Below are positions 16,893-25,305 of a stretch of 37,204 nucleotides of DNA, in pieces; position 1 is the first letter of the stretch, and every line of letters starts with the position of its first letter. Origin of the DNA: Methanofastidiosum sp. (GTDB taxonomy: Archaea > Methanobacteriota_B > Thermococci > Methanofastidiosales > Methanofastidiosaceae); NCBI GenBank assembly GCA_013178285.1, contig JABLXD010000018.1, positions 1-37,204 on the forward strand, read 5' to 3'. The notes beneath the pieces are model-generated. The model saw nothing but the letters and a program-made list of their open reading frames with translations, had not been told where the DNA came from and did not search any database. The position numbers and the translations under genes were made by a program.

Positions 16893-17774
16893 TTGAGAAT
16901 ACTATTGATAACTCAGAAAAAATCTGAAGTATTGAACAAGTTATTAGAATCAAAGGATGTAATAGGAATAATTGAGCCAAGAGAGGACAATAGCTCTACC
17001 TCTATACTTGAAAAAGCTATATTCAAAAATGTTAAATCTGTAGCTAAGAAACATAATATTCCTTATTTATTGATGAAAGATAAGAAACAAGAAATACTTA
17101 GTTGGATAAAAGAAAAAAATCCAGATTTAATCGTAGTATATTCTATGCCTTTTTTACTCAAAGAAGAAATTTTTTCCTACCCTAAATTTGGCACGATTAA
17201 TTTACATACTGCTCTGTTACCAAAATATAGGGGGGCAGTCCCTATTTTCTGGACTTATTATTTTTTTGATAGGGATGCAGGAGTCACAGTTCATTATATT
17301 GACAAAGGAGAGGACACAGGGGATATAATTCTACAAAAAGATGTAAAGGTAGATCTTGGAGAAAGGTATTACGATTTAAGAGTAAAATTTGAAACCACAG
17401 GTGCATCAGCATTAATCGAATCTATTAATAAAATTGAATCTAATTCTGTTCAAAGAATTAAACAACCAGTGGAATCTCCAACACCAAGAGCTAGAAGGGT
17501 AAAGAAAGATGATTATTTAGATCTAATAGATTGGAACTGGAACTTAGAAAGGATGTGGCATTTTTTCAGAGGAACTGAAACATATTTAAAATCATTTTTG
17601 TTAAAAAATTATCCTTTTGCTAGATTGATTAGAATTGAAGTTGGAAAAATGGAAAAAACTAATCATGATTTTATAATGGGAACTATACACAAAGATTCTA
17701 ATGGGACTTTTATTGCATGCGCAGGTGGCAAAATTTATTATAAATTGAAATTCTGGAATCCATATAAAAAATAG
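16893..17774 (+). CDS. Formyltransferase-family protein (Fmt/ArnA/PurN-like)
   Basis: A GGTGG at 16883-16887 sits five bases before TTG at 16893, which makes that the likely start and gives 293 aa (LRILLITQKK as the first strand). The open frame reaches up to 16830, but that part overlaps the lipoprotein stop and looks non-homologous. The catalytic region is intact: INLHTALLPKYRG carries the Asn and His, and GVTVHYIDKGEDTGDI carries the Asp. It uses 10-formyl-tetrahydrofolate or an analogue to formylate an amine. Because archaeal initiators are not formylated, a sugar-amine or nucleotide-sugar acceptor for surface glycans is more likely than Met-tRNA. It follows the lipoprotein gene on the same strand. 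Confidence 0.83.
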   Translation: MRILLITQKKSEVLNKLLESKDVIGIIEPREDNSSTSILEKAIFKNVKSVAKKHNIPYLLMKDKKQEILSWIKEKNPDLIVVYSMPFLLKEEIFSYPKFGTINLHTALLPKYRGAVPIFWTYYFFDRDAGVTVHYIDKGEDTGDIILQKDVKVDLGERYYDLRVKFETTGASALIESINKIESNSVQRIKQPVESPTPRARRVKKDDYLDLIDWNWNLERMWHFFRGTETYLKSFLLKNYPFARLIRIEVGKMEKTNHDFIMGTIHKDSNGTFIACAGGKIYYKLKFWNPYKK

Positions 17775-17780
17775 TTACTA

Positions 17781-18413
17781 TTAAATTGTAATGCTTATGT
17801 CTTTTAATTCTTTTTTTGAAATAAATGGTAAAGCGTATTCTGAACTCGGGTAACCAACAACAAGTATTAAAAAAGGCCTCTCGCTATCAGGTCTATTTAG
17901 TATTTTATTTAAGAAGCTCATCGGCGCAGGTGTATATGTTAATGTAGCAATTCCTAATTGGTGCAATGCCTATATCAAAAATCCTGTGGCGATTCCAACT
18001 GATTCAATAGGATAATAATGCTTTATCTTTTTTGCTTCTTTATCTAGACTATAAAGTTGATAGAAGACGCATATTAGGTATGGGGCCTGTTCAAGAAAAG
18101 GTTTTCTTATTTCAAGACTTAAAGGGTTCAAACATTCTCCCCATTCATCAGAGATTTTATGGGAATAGAACTCTTCTTCTATTTTTTCTGCTTCCATTCG
18201 AATCTTCTTTTTAGTTTCTTGTTTTTTCACTACTACAAAAGTCCAGGGTTGCATATTTGCCCCACTTGGCGCTGTACCGGCAATAGCAATACAATTTTCT
18301 ATAACTTCAAGAGGTATCTCTTTTTTATCAAATATCCTTATAGTTCGTCTTTTCTTCATGAATGAAAGCATTTCTTCTGATTTTTCAACAATAGTATTTT
18401 TTTCTTTCCTCAT
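17781..18413 (-). pseudogene. Iodotyrosine deiodinase-like nitroreductase interrupted by an in-frame TAG
   Basis: From the ATG at 18413, preceded by GGGTGAGTTA, the frame encodes 147 residues, then TAG at 17972-17970, then 62 more in the same frame to a TAA at 17781. Both halves are conserved: RRTIRIF, APSGANMQPWTFVVVKK and ESVGIATGFLI before the stop, then ALHQLGIATLTYTPAP and ERPFLILVVGYPSSEYALP after it. Joined, they give a protein of about 210 aa of normal length, closest by eye to the iodotyrosine deiodinase branch of FMN nitroreductases, including a lid-like segment EEEFY...EIRKPFLE. The TAG falls where relatives have Ala in LLIAALH. A nonsense mutation, a sequencing error or amber readthrough are the alternatives. 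Confidence 0.82.
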
Positions 18414-18461
18414 TAACTCACCCAGTCGTAGTATTATCTTTTGAATATATATGTTTCTTTA

Positions 18462-18995
18462 TTAATCATCTTGTAAAGGGTATTTCCATAATCCAATTTT
18501 ATTTATTCTGGCTTTAGTTTCAGCCTCAATTAGTTTAAGGTATAAATCTGATTTTTTTTCAGTATATACTCTTGCATATCCATTTTCAACTAGTTCCAAA
18601 TTAAAATTTTTATTATCTATATAGATATATGCCAATGCCCTTCCAAATTCATCTTTTTGTCCTTGTACTGCGTCATAGGAAATATTAACTTCTTTTTTAT
18701 ACAATCTTTTGTTAGTATAATCAAAAGCTTCAATTCCCCATTTTCTTAGATGGTCATCAGGAAGTCCATACCATTTTTTTTCATTATTATTTGAATAAGG
18801 CTCGGGGGTATCTATCCCAACAAGTCTAACTCTTACATTTTCTCCATCTATTAGAATTTCGATAGTGTCGCCATCTATTACTTTTGTGACAGTAACAGTA
18901 TCTAATTCAATAGGGGGGAAATATCTTGTTTTAATTGTGTCAAGACAGCAAGATGAAAGGAATAAAATTAATAAAAATACCACTATTTTTTTCAT
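18462..18995 (-). CDS. Lipoprotein thermonuclease (SNase-like)
   Basis: This 177-aa protein has an N-terminal signal with lipobox-like LSSCC at residues 13-17, so it is likely anchored outside the membrane. The SNase OB-fold domain begins at VTKVIDGDT. Catalytic residues by comparison with staphylococcal nuclease are Asp41, Arg57, Asp62 and Glu65 (RLVGIDTPE) and Arg119 (DEFGRALAY), all present, so the nuclease is probably active on extracellular DNA or RNA with calcium. The C-terminal helix ends IGLWKYP, as in relatives. It is separated by 48 bases from the nitroreductase gene in the same direction. Confidence 0.92.
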   Translation of the reverse strand: MKKIVVFLLILFLSSCCLDTIKTRYFPPIELDTVTVTKVIDGDTIEILIDGENVRVRLVGIDTPEPYSNNNEKKWYGLPDDHLRKWGIEAFDYTNKRLYKKEVNISYDAVQGQKDEFGRALAYIYIDNKNFNLELVENGYARVYTEKKSDLYLKLIEAETKARINKIGLWKYPLQDD

Positions 18996-19074
18996 ATCTT
19001 TCTTTTATTTTATTTATATAAAAAATTATCATATAATTGCAAAAATAATTTTTTAATTTAGTAAGTAATGATTT

Positions 19075-20427
19075 TTATCTTTTAGATTTACTGTTTGTTT
19101 CTTTTATAAAGAAACTAGCGATACATGCAATAATAGACGATATAAATAAAACTAAAAATGCATTCTGGTATCCCATTACAGTATAAGACTCGCCTATTTT
19201 GCCATTGAGTTCTAGGATATATCCCATCAAAGGCTGATACAATGCACCCATAAGAAATGGGAAAAAGTTAGCTATCCCTGTAGATGTTCCTGCAATTTCA
19301 ATAGGGAAAAGATCTTTTATCAAAGCATAACCAATTGCTACAGTACCTACAGAAAATATTCCAATGCCCAAGCAAATTAGATATAATCCTATTGTAGGTA
19401 TAGAGGATACTCTGAAATAAAGAAATGCCATTATTAGAAACAATATTGCACTTGAGGTGTTAACTACAATTTTTCTTCTTTTGATTATACGGTCTGACAA
19501 TAAACCCATCAGAGGACTTCCTATAATCATGCCAACTGCTATCATAGATAAAACTCTACTAGCTTCAACTTTTGTCATATCATATATTTGTATTAGATAA
19601 GGCCCTCCCCAAAGACCTCCAAAAGAGAGATATATGGCCATCGTACAAAACATCCATATTGAAGCCGGCCAATAATGTTTATGGCTTAATACTTTTATTG
19701 AACTATCAAATATAGAAACTCTTTTTTTAGAGGTGGCACTATTCTTAACAACTTCAGGCATACCAAGTAGTGGCATGCCTTCATTATCTTTAGACGATTT
19801 GTCTAATGTAATTATAGACATATCAATTTCTTGAGGAGAATTTTTAACAAAAATCCAAACAATCACTGCCAGGATTAATGTAATTACGCCAGTTAGAATA
19901 AATGGTATCCTCCACCCAACTGCATTTGATAAGAGTGCAAGGGGTATAGTTGATACTAATAGCCCTATACCACCTATGGCTATCAAAAACCCAGTCATTG
20001 TTGCAAACTCCTCACCTTTATACCATTGAGATAAAATTTTTAGAGCGCAAACATATAATGTTGAAGCCCCAAGTCCTACAAGTATTCTTCCAAATACTGC
20101 TGAAGAAATATCTGTGGATAGTCCAAGTAGTACAGAACCAACTGAAGCAATTAAAAAGAACAAGGTAATTGTTTTTCTTGGTCCCCAAGAATCAGATAGA
20201 ATGCCTGTAGGAAGTTGCATTATAGCATATGGGTAAAAATATCCAGATGCTAAGAATCCTATCAGTATAGCACCTACTTTTAAGTCGGCCATCATATCTA
20301 TAGCAACAACTGCCGGTGCAACTCTATGAAAGAAGACTAGAAGGTAACCAACGCCAATAATTAAAAAAATTAACAAACGATAAGTCTTAAAATCAAGTTT
20401 TGGCGATTTAGTCATTAGATCACTCAT
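19075..20427 (-). CDS. MFS transporter
   Basis: This 450-aa protein has about twelve hydrophobic segments in two halves separated by a polar loop near residues 206-240. The first half has the MFS motif-A-like LPTGILSDSWGPRKT between helices 2 and 3, and the second half has the equivalent MGLLSDRIIKRRK. Overall it resembles the sugar-acid/nitrate branch of 12-TM permeases. It moves a small solute across the membrane with a proton or ion; the substrate is unknown. It lies in the same direction as the lipoprotein nuclease and asparaginase genes, with 60-80-base gaps and no clear operon signal. Confidence 0.88.
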   Translation of the reverse strand: MSDLMTKSPKLDFKTYRLLIFLIIGVGYLLVFFHRVAPAVVAIDMMADLKVGAILIGFLASGYFYPYAIMQLPTGILSDSWGPRKTITLFFLIASVGSVLLGLSTDISSAVFGRILVGLGASTLYVCALKILSQWYKGEEFATMTGFLIAIGGIGLLVSTIPLALLSNAVGWRIPFILTGVITLILAVIVWIFVKNSPQEIDMSIITLDKSSKDNEGMPLLGMPEVVKNSATSKKRVSIFDSSIKVLSHKHYWPASIWMFCTMAIYLSFGGLWGGPYLIQIYDMTKVEASRVLSMIAVGMIIGSPLMGLLSDRIIKRRKIVVNTSSAILFLIMAFLYFRVSSIPTIGLYLICLGIGIFSVGTVAIGYALIKDLFPIEIAGTSTGIANFFPFLMGALYQPLMGYILELNGKIGESYTVMGYQNAFLVLFISSIIACIASFFIKETNSKSKR

Positions 20428-20487
20428 TTTTAATAAGTCAATTTATTGTAATTATAAAAGTATCTACATTGGCAATAAAAAATAATT

Positions 20488-20988
20488 TTATACTAAATCT
20501 GGTTCTATATCCTCAAATTCTCCAAGGTCTTTATTTTTTCTTACCTTATCCCAATGAAAATATCTTCCATTCATTGCTATATATATCCCTTTAGGCAATG
20601 TCTGGACAAAGGCCAGAGCACTACCTAAATTGAATAAACCATCTGAACTTCCAAATTTGTATGGAATCATCGCACCAGTCAATACTATTGTTTTGTTTTT
20701 GATATTTGATGCGAGTATCTTTGCAGTTTCTATCATAGTGTCAGTCCCATGAGTTATTAATATGTAATCCTCTTTGGTATTTTTGCAGTTTTCAAGAATA
20801 ATTTCTCTATCTTCTTTCGTCATATTAAGACTATCAATCATCATCAATGTTCTAATATCTACAGAAATTCTGCATCTCCCCATATCTAGCATTTCAGGCA
20901 GATGTGTGTTTTTGAAAAATAATTCGCCTTTTATTTCATTATACTCTTTATCGAAAGTTCCCCCAGTAACAAATATTTTTATAATCAT
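20488..20988 (-). CDS. Short single-domain asparaginase-like protein
   Basis: This 166-aa protein carries only the N-terminal domain of L-asparaginase. FVTGGTFDKEY supplies the first Thr nucleophile, ITHGTDTMIETAK the second Thr-Asp pair, and VLTGAMIPYKFGSSDG follows. The usual C-terminal domain, which completes the active site across a dimer in classical enzymes, is absent, and the end at EFEDIEPDLV looks natural. Short forms of this length occur widely and are often annotated as asparaginase domain proteins; their substrate is not established. A leaderless start is plausible. No frameshift continuation was found downstream. Confidence 0.83.
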   Translation of the reverse strand: MIIKIFVTGGTFDKEYNEIKGELFFKNTHLPEMLDMGRCRISVDIRTLMMIDSLNMTKEDREIILENCKNTKEDYILITHGTDTMIETAKILASNIKNKTIVLTGAMIPYKFGSSDGLFNLGSALAFVQTLPKGIYIAMNGRYFHWDKVRKNKDLGEFEDIEPDLV

Positions 20989-21060
20989 AAATTTAATATA
21001 AACTTAAACTTAATAAATATAATCAAATTATTTGTTTACAAGTTAACTTAGGTTGAGCGT

Positions 21061-21438
21061 ATGTCCGAAGACAGTAGAATCTATGTAATCCATAAGCACG
21101 ATGCAACTAGACTTCATTATGACTTGAGATTAGAGATTGATGGAGTATTAAAATCATGGGCACTACCAAAAATACCCCCCACAGAAAAAGGGATTAAAAG
21201 GCTTGCCATCTTTACTGAAGATCACCCTCTAGACTATGCTACTTTCGAAGGTGTAATACCAGAAGGAAATTATGGTTCTGGGAAGGTAGAAATATGGGAT
21301 AAAGGTAAATTTTCCCTTATTGAAAATGAGAAGGATAAGATTGTTGTAAATATATACGGTAATAAACTCAAAGGAAAATATTGTCTAATCAGGTTTAAAG
21401 ATCAAGATAAAAACTGGATGTTTTTTAAATGTGGTTAA
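21061..21438 (+). CDS. Stand-alone LigD-type 3'-phosphoesterase domain protein
   Basis: This 125-aa protein equals the PE domain of bacterial DNA ligase D, which trims 3' phosphates and terminal ribonucleotides during end repair. The signature HKHDATRLHYDLRLE carries His13, His19, Asp21 and Arg23, spaced as in the Pseudomonas domain. EDHPLDYATFEGVIPEGNYG supplies the second His region, and the C-terminus ends in NWMFFKC. Archaeal free-standing PE proteins are known. No ligase or primase gene lies nearby in this window. The ATG has a GGTTGAGC-type site before it. Confidence 0.92.
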   Translation: MSEDSRIYVIHKHDATRLHYDLRLEIDGVLKSWALPKIPPTEKGIKRLAIFTEDHPLDYATFEGVIPEGNYGSGKVEIWDKGKFSLIENEKDKIVVNIYGNKLKGKYCLIRFKDQDKNWMFFKCG

Positions 21439-21479
21439 ATAGGGGAAATTATAAAAACGATTAGAATAAATATGAGCAT

Positions 21480-22091
21480 ATGGTGGAAATATCTAAAACA
21501 AAATTAGGTGAAGAGTTCAGACCCTCAGTAAAGTTGAAAAATCTTTATTATGTCTACTTTTTGTTAATCCTTGTTTTTGGCATTCTTTCCTGGTTTTTAC
21601 CTACAATAGTTATGGTATACTTCTTTTCTTCCCAAACTGTAAAGATAATTGTAATGGCAATAACAATTATCCCCTTAGTAGCTATACTAATTTTTACCCT
21701 TTATTGGATACCCAAATACTATTCTTCAATATTCTATAAAATGACTGAAACTGAAATTACATGGAATAGGGGCGTTTGGTTTAAAGTAATGGGTGTTGTT
21801 CCATACAATAGAATAACTAACATTGATGTAAAACAGGGACCAATATCTAGGGGATTAGGATTAGCTTCTTTAAAAATACAAACTGCAGGATACTCTGTTT
21901 CTTCAGCATCTGGAAGTTTTTCTGAGATAAAAATAGATGGCATGGAAAATTATTCTGAGATAAGGGATATCTTAATGGATCGAGTCAGGGGTAAAAAACC
22001 TGTTGCAGTTGAAACTTATGAAACGCAGGAGCAAGATATTATTATGAAAGAAATTGTAAAAATTAGAAAAATATTGGAAGAAAAACTATAG
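21480..22091 (+). CDS. PH-domain (YdbS/DUF304-like) membrane protein
   Basis: This 203-aa protein has two hydrophobic helices at about residues 24-49 and 55-78. A bacterial-type PH domain follows with Y-MTETEITWNRGVWFK and VVPYNRITNIDVKQGPISRGLGLASLKIQTAGYS, the core of the DUF304 family. It ends in a charged helix. It is a cytoplasmic-facing membrane protein of unknown role, sometimes linked to lipid binding. Its stop TAG shares the palindrome CTATAG with the stop of the convergent gene at 22086. Confidence 0.87.
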   Translation: MVEISKTKLGEEFRPSVKLKNLYYVYFLLILVFGILSWFLPTIVMVYFFSSQTVKIIVMAITIIPLVAILIFTLYWIPKYYSSIFYKMTETEITWNRGVWFKVMGVVPYNRITNIDVKQGPISRGLGLASLKIQTAGYSVSSASGSFSEIKIDGMENYSEIRDILMDRVRGKKPVAVETYETQEQDIIMKEIVKIRKILEEKL

Positions 22092-22301
22092 GTATGCCAG
22101 TATTCCCATTAATCCATGTATCAATGCAATTATTACCGAGATAATTGCAATTTTTCTGTGTGTTTTATAATGGCTTTTTATTTTATCTTTTAAGATTGTA
22201 GAAATAGATAATGCAATCAAAAAAAATATTATTGCAATAATACCCAAGTAAAGTATTAGCGGATATCCTAAAATTGGATAATAAGATATTTCATTTAACA
22301 T
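22086..22301 (-). CDS. Small two-TM protein with His-x13-His
   Basis: This 71-aa protein has two hydrophobic segments at about residues 14-36 and 50-71. Histidines sit at 44, 48 and 62, with His48 and His62 spaced by 13 residues on the second helix (THRKIAII...LIHGLMG), the spacing typical of heme b-ligating helices. Family not recognised with certainty; it recalls cytochrome b-like anchors and also the protein at 25994. Its six terminal bases overlap the end of the convergent PH-domain gene. Confidence 0.6.
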   Translation of the reverse strand: MLNEISYYPILGYPLILYLGIIAIIFFLIALSISTILKDKIKSHYKTHRKIAIISVIIALIHGLMGILAYL

Positions 22302-22440
22302 AAAAATGCCTCACTAATAAAATTATTAACAATTTATAAGATTTATTCAAAAATAATTTATCACGTTAATTGTCGAATTCAACATTATCCATAACTTTTT
22401 AAATAGTTGTCAAGTTCTTACAATACTAGATGTCTCTGAC

Positions 22441-22479
22441 ATATTGATACCAATAATATATATTATTGCTTATCAATAT
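22441..22479. promoter_or_regulatory. 39-bp nested palindrome abutting the promoter
   Basis: An inner perfect 18-bp palindrome CAATAATATATATTATTG (22451-22468) lies between outer arms ATATTGATA (22441-22449) and TATCAATAT (22471-22479), which are perfect inverted repeats. It ends one base before the BRE of the promoter of the 37-aa gene, so a regulator bound here would touch TFB/TBP. Symmetry is direct observation; regulation is inference. Confidence 0.6.
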
Positions 22480-22531
22480 CGAAACATTTATATATAAGTA
22501 ATGCAAAATAATATATGGAAGGGGAGTTTAT
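22480..22531 (+). promoter_or_regulatory. BRE/TATA promoter and ribosome site of the 37-aa membrane protein gene
   Basis: CGAAAC at 22480-22485 is a BRE-like element and TTTATATATAA at 22487-22497 a near-ideal archaeal TATA box. GGAAGGGGAG at 22517-22526 is a strong ribosome site a few bases before the ATG at 22532. The arrangement suggests high expression. Confidence 0.65.
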
Positions 22532-22645
22532 ATGAGCGGATCATCTCTAAGTTGTTTCACAAAAAGTGGCTTTTTAGTACCTTTTTGTATTTGGTTAGGT
22601 TCTTTAGCATTTGTAGCTGCACTGAGGATTATCTACGGATTCTAA
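22532..22645 (+). CDS. 37-aa single-TM microprotein
   Basis: ATG at 22532 to TAA at 22645 encodes MSGSSLSCFTKSG followed by a hydrophobic stretch (about residues 13-34) and a short IIYGF end. It is too short for usual gene calling, but it has a strong ribosome site GGGGAG and a strong BRE/TATA promoter. The pattern is a one-pass membrane peptide. No family is recognised; a regulatory or assembly subunit of a membrane complex is possible. The UbiA gene starts 65 bases downstream on the same strand. Confidence 0.65.
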   Translation: MSGSSLSCFTKSGFLVPFCIWLGSLAFVAALRIIYGF

Positions 22646-22710
22646 TCTAAATTCTTTTCTTAAATTAAATTAATATATTGAATTAACTTTAATATTAATA
22701 GTTGATTCAT

Positions 22711-23595
22711 ATGGCTTTAACTAAAATCCGGATTTTTGGATTAATCAAAATGGGAAGGCCTTTTGTATTAGTTGCCGGACTATTAGCTTATCTTGTTGGT
22801 ATTTCTATAGCTTATGGTGAAATCAAGTCAATTGACTCCTCAAAAGCAGTATTTGGATTCATATTAATGATATCTGGAACTTTAATGGCTCACTATTTAG
22901 ACGAATATGCGGACATAGACACCGATAGTATAACTAGGAGAACCCTTTATTCAGGAGGTAGTGGAGTTTTACCTTCGGGCATAGTTCCAACTAATTGGGC
23001 TATATACTCTGCCTTTTTTTTCTTAATTGTTACTTTAACTATAATGTTTATTTCCATCTATACTAAAATTTTATCACCTATTATAATTTTGATAGTAATA
23101 CCTGCACTTTTCGGAGGCTGGATTTATTCAATGCCACCTTTTTCTCTAGAGCGAAAAGGGCTTGGTGAAGTAGACAATGCGATACTAGGTGGATTTTTTA
23201 TGACATTAATTGGATACAGTGCACAAACTGGAACGATAACATTTAACTCAATATTGAGTTTAATTCCAATTTTCTTAGCTGTTTTCGTTAATCTTCTGGG
23301 AGTTCACTGGTCAGATAGAACTGCAGATGAATTTGTTGGTAAATTAACAATTGCCGTAAGATTAGGCGGAGAAACACGTTTCTTATTTTATTTTCTAGTT
23401 TTTTTGACATATTTTTTCACTTTTCTATTAATTGGAAAAGTAATTACGTTTAAAGTAGGTATTTTTATTTTACTTACAATACCTTTCGGAGTTTATTGCT
23501 CTTATAAATTTACTAAAACAAAGACCCCCATGTTAAGTTCGGCTTTTATGGCATTAATAATGCTTTCAATGATTTTTGGGAATTTTTTAGATTGA
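22711..23595 (+). CDS. UbiA-family prenyltransferase
   Basis: This is a membrane enzyme of about 294 aa; the ATG at 22711 is preferred over a TTG three codons upstream. The first aspartate motif appears in HYLDEYADIDTDSITRRT (Asp64, 68, 70) and the second in HWSDRTADEFVGKLTIAVRLG. About eight hydrophobic helices are visible. It transfers a prenyl diphosphate to an acceptor. In archaea the family makes digeranylgeranylglyceryl phosphate, but the sequence also fits the MenA-like branch, so the acceptor is unresolved. It is convergent with the DUF1638 gene, whose stop adjoins its own without a gap. Confidence 0.88.
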   Translation: MALTKIRIFGLIKMGRPFVLVAGLLAYLVGISIAYGEIKSIDSSKAVFGFILMISGTLMAHYLDEYADIDTDSITRRTLYSGGSGVLPSGIVPTNWAIYSAFFFLIVTLTIMFISIYTKILSPIIILIVIPALFGGWIYSMPPFSLERKGLGEVDNAILGGFFMTLIGYSAQTGTITFNSILSLIPIFLAVFVNLLGVHWSDRTADEFVGKLTIAVRLGGETRFLFYFLVFLTYFFTFLLIGKVITFKVGIFILLTIPFGVYCSYKFTKTKTPMLSSAFMALIMLSMIFGNFLD

Positions 23596-24423
23596 TTAAA
23601 GATCTTTTAGTGATTCTTTTATTGTATTTTCCAACAAGTGTAATGTTCCTTTCCGGTAGCATAGGTCAAGATTTAAACAAGAAGAAAAATCTTCACATTT
23701 AGTTTTATACTCTTTAGTATCCTCAAATCCTAGTTCTAATGCAAGAAGCCTTTTGTATTTGGTATGGTCAAAAATTAACTTTAGGTTTTCTAGACCATCA
23801 AGTTTTTTTATTCCCAATTTTTTTGCAAGTTGCTCCATGTGTTCTGGGCCTAGCATTTCGGCCCTTTCTTTGGCTATCTTATCCCAATGTCTTGACCATC
23901 CAATAGTCATAAACCAAGTTCCACCTTCCTTATAGAGTTCTCCTGCATACTCTTCTCTTGAACCTAAAAGCGCACAAATACAGTCATCAACAATCTCTTT
24001 CTTTTCATCTAGCAATATATTAATTGGAACTTTCAATCTGTTACTTCTTAGAAGATTCTCGATATCTGAGAGTGAATTTCCACAAAGACCATAGAAAAGC
24101 ACAAGTTTATCAATATGTTTTTCAATTTCTCTTGAAGCATTTACAAGTTGATTTTTGATTTCTTGTGGGCTAGTATGTAGATAGAAAGGTAGTATATATA
24201 AAATAATTTCTAAAGGATACTCCCTTTTCAAGAAACGAGTTGAACATAGCTCTCTTGCAACTTTGATTTTTTCTGGATTAAAGCTAACTTCAAGTTCTCT
24301 TTGAAAATATTTTGATGCTTCAGTGTCTACCACAATTATTTTATCAAATAACTGATTTTTTTTTAATATGTGTAGCATTTCTTCTTCAAAGACTTCGCAT
24401 AGTATAATGCCGAGACGTTTCAT
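23596..24423 (-). CDS. DUF1638 protein
   Basis: This 275-aa protein shows the family pattern: an N-terminal MKRLGIILCEVFEEEM, FYGLCGNSLSDIE in the middle, DDCICALLGSREEYAGELY, and GGTWFMTIGWSRHW. Several Cys residues (the C in GLCG, DDCIC and the C-terminal CLNLDLC) could bind metal. In methanogens and some anaerobic bacteria DUF1638 genes lie among corrinoid methyltransferase systems for methylated C1 compounds, so a role in C1 or corrinoid metabolism is plausible but not shown. The neighbour at 24458 is a SAM methyltransferase, not a corrinoid methyltransferase. Confidence 0.75.
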   Translation of the reverse strand: MKRLGIILCEVFEEEMLHILKKNQLFDKIIVVDTEASKYFQRELEVSFNPEKIKVARELCSTRFLKREYPLEIILYILPFYLHTSPQEIKNQLVNASREIEKHIDKLVLFYGLCGNSLSDIENLLRSNRLKVPINILLDEKKEIVDDCICALLGSREEYAGELYKEGGTWFMTIGWSRHWDKIAKERAEMLGPEHMEQLAKKLGIKKLDGLENLKLIFDHTKYKRLLALELGFEDTKEYKTKCEDFSSCLNLDLCYRKGTLHLLENTIKESLKDL

Positions 24424-24457
24424 AAAAATATTTTTGAGTTTGTCTTAATAAGTTTGT

Positions 24458-25225
24458 TTATTTTATACCCGTAATCATAATCCAATTATGATTAAACTTA
24501 ATTATTGATTTTTCGATGTCTAAATCTATTCCTGCATTGATTCCCGAAATGGCAAGAACTTTCATTATTACGCCCAAAGAATAAGAGATTTCATTTTTCG
24601 AAGTTATATGTATCCATTCATCAAAATACCTTTGTTTTACCCAAGCATCTTCTGAGAGTATAGTAAATCCTGAATTTTTAGTCAGAGATAATAATTCACT
24701 CTTTGGTAGCATCTTAACATGAGAGGGATCCCGTATTTTCTCAAGGGCATTATGTATTTCGGCTTCATCTTTTTTTTCCGATGAGACTATATCTAAAATA
24801 ATTGCCTTTCCACCAAATTTTAATACCCTGTACATTTCTGACAACACTTTTTCAACTTTTATAAAATGATGTAAAGTTAGCCTAGTAACTATTCTATCAA
24901 ATGAATCATTTTTAAAAGGAAGGCATTCAGCATCACCTATCAAGAAAACTGCATTTTTGCTAGTACTGCATCTTACTTTTGCCTTGGTAGCCATCTCTGG
25001 TGTTAAGTCAAAACCTACTATCATCTTAGAAAAAGGCGCAATACAAGAAGTTAGAATACCAGGTCCGCATCCTAGGTCAAGAATGGTCATTTGATTTTTT
25101 ACATCTAAAGCTTTTTTTATTTTTTCTGTTATCTCAGAATCTGTGAAGATGTTGGAGGATTCTAAAGTTGAAGACTGTTTAGCGAATTCTTCTTTAATTA
25201 TCTTCTTGTGAGATTCATCTGTCAT
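24458..25225 (-). CDS. Class I SAM-dependent methyltransferase (UbiE-like)
   Basis: This 255-aa protein has the SAM-binding motif I (MTILDLGCGPGILTSC), an acidic post-I VGFDLTPEM, motif-II-like GDAECLPFKNDSFDRIV and TRLTLHHFIKVEKVL, and motif-III-like VLKFGGKAIILDI. It is cytosolic with no membrane segment. A C-terminal WVKQRYFDEWIHIT helix is typical of this methyltransferase group. It lies 34 bases upstream of the DUF1638 gene in the same direction, so the two probably form an operon. The methyl acceptor is unknown. Confidence 0.87.
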   Translation of the reverse strand: MTDESHKKIIKEEFAKQSSTLESSNIFTDSEITEKIKKALDVKNQMTILDLGCGPGILTSCIAPFSKMIVGFDLTPEMATKAKVRCSTSKNAVFLIGDAECLPFKNDSFDRIVTRLTLHHFIKVEKVLSEMYRVLKFGGKAIILDIVSSEKKDEAEIHNALEKIRDPSHVKMLPKSELLSLTKNSGFTILSEDAWVKQRYFDEWIHITSKNEISYSLGVIMKVLAISGINAGIDLDIEKSIIKFNHNWIMITGIK

Positions 25226-25305
25226 AATATCTACGATTATTGAATTTTTAATTAAATATCACTATCCTTTTAAATAAATTGCTATTAGATTTCTTAGGTG
25301 ATATA

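Noticed and set aside
20488-20988. Asparaginase truncated by frameshift
   Set aside because: No continuation of the second domain was found in any frame downstream, and natural single-domain forms of this length are known.
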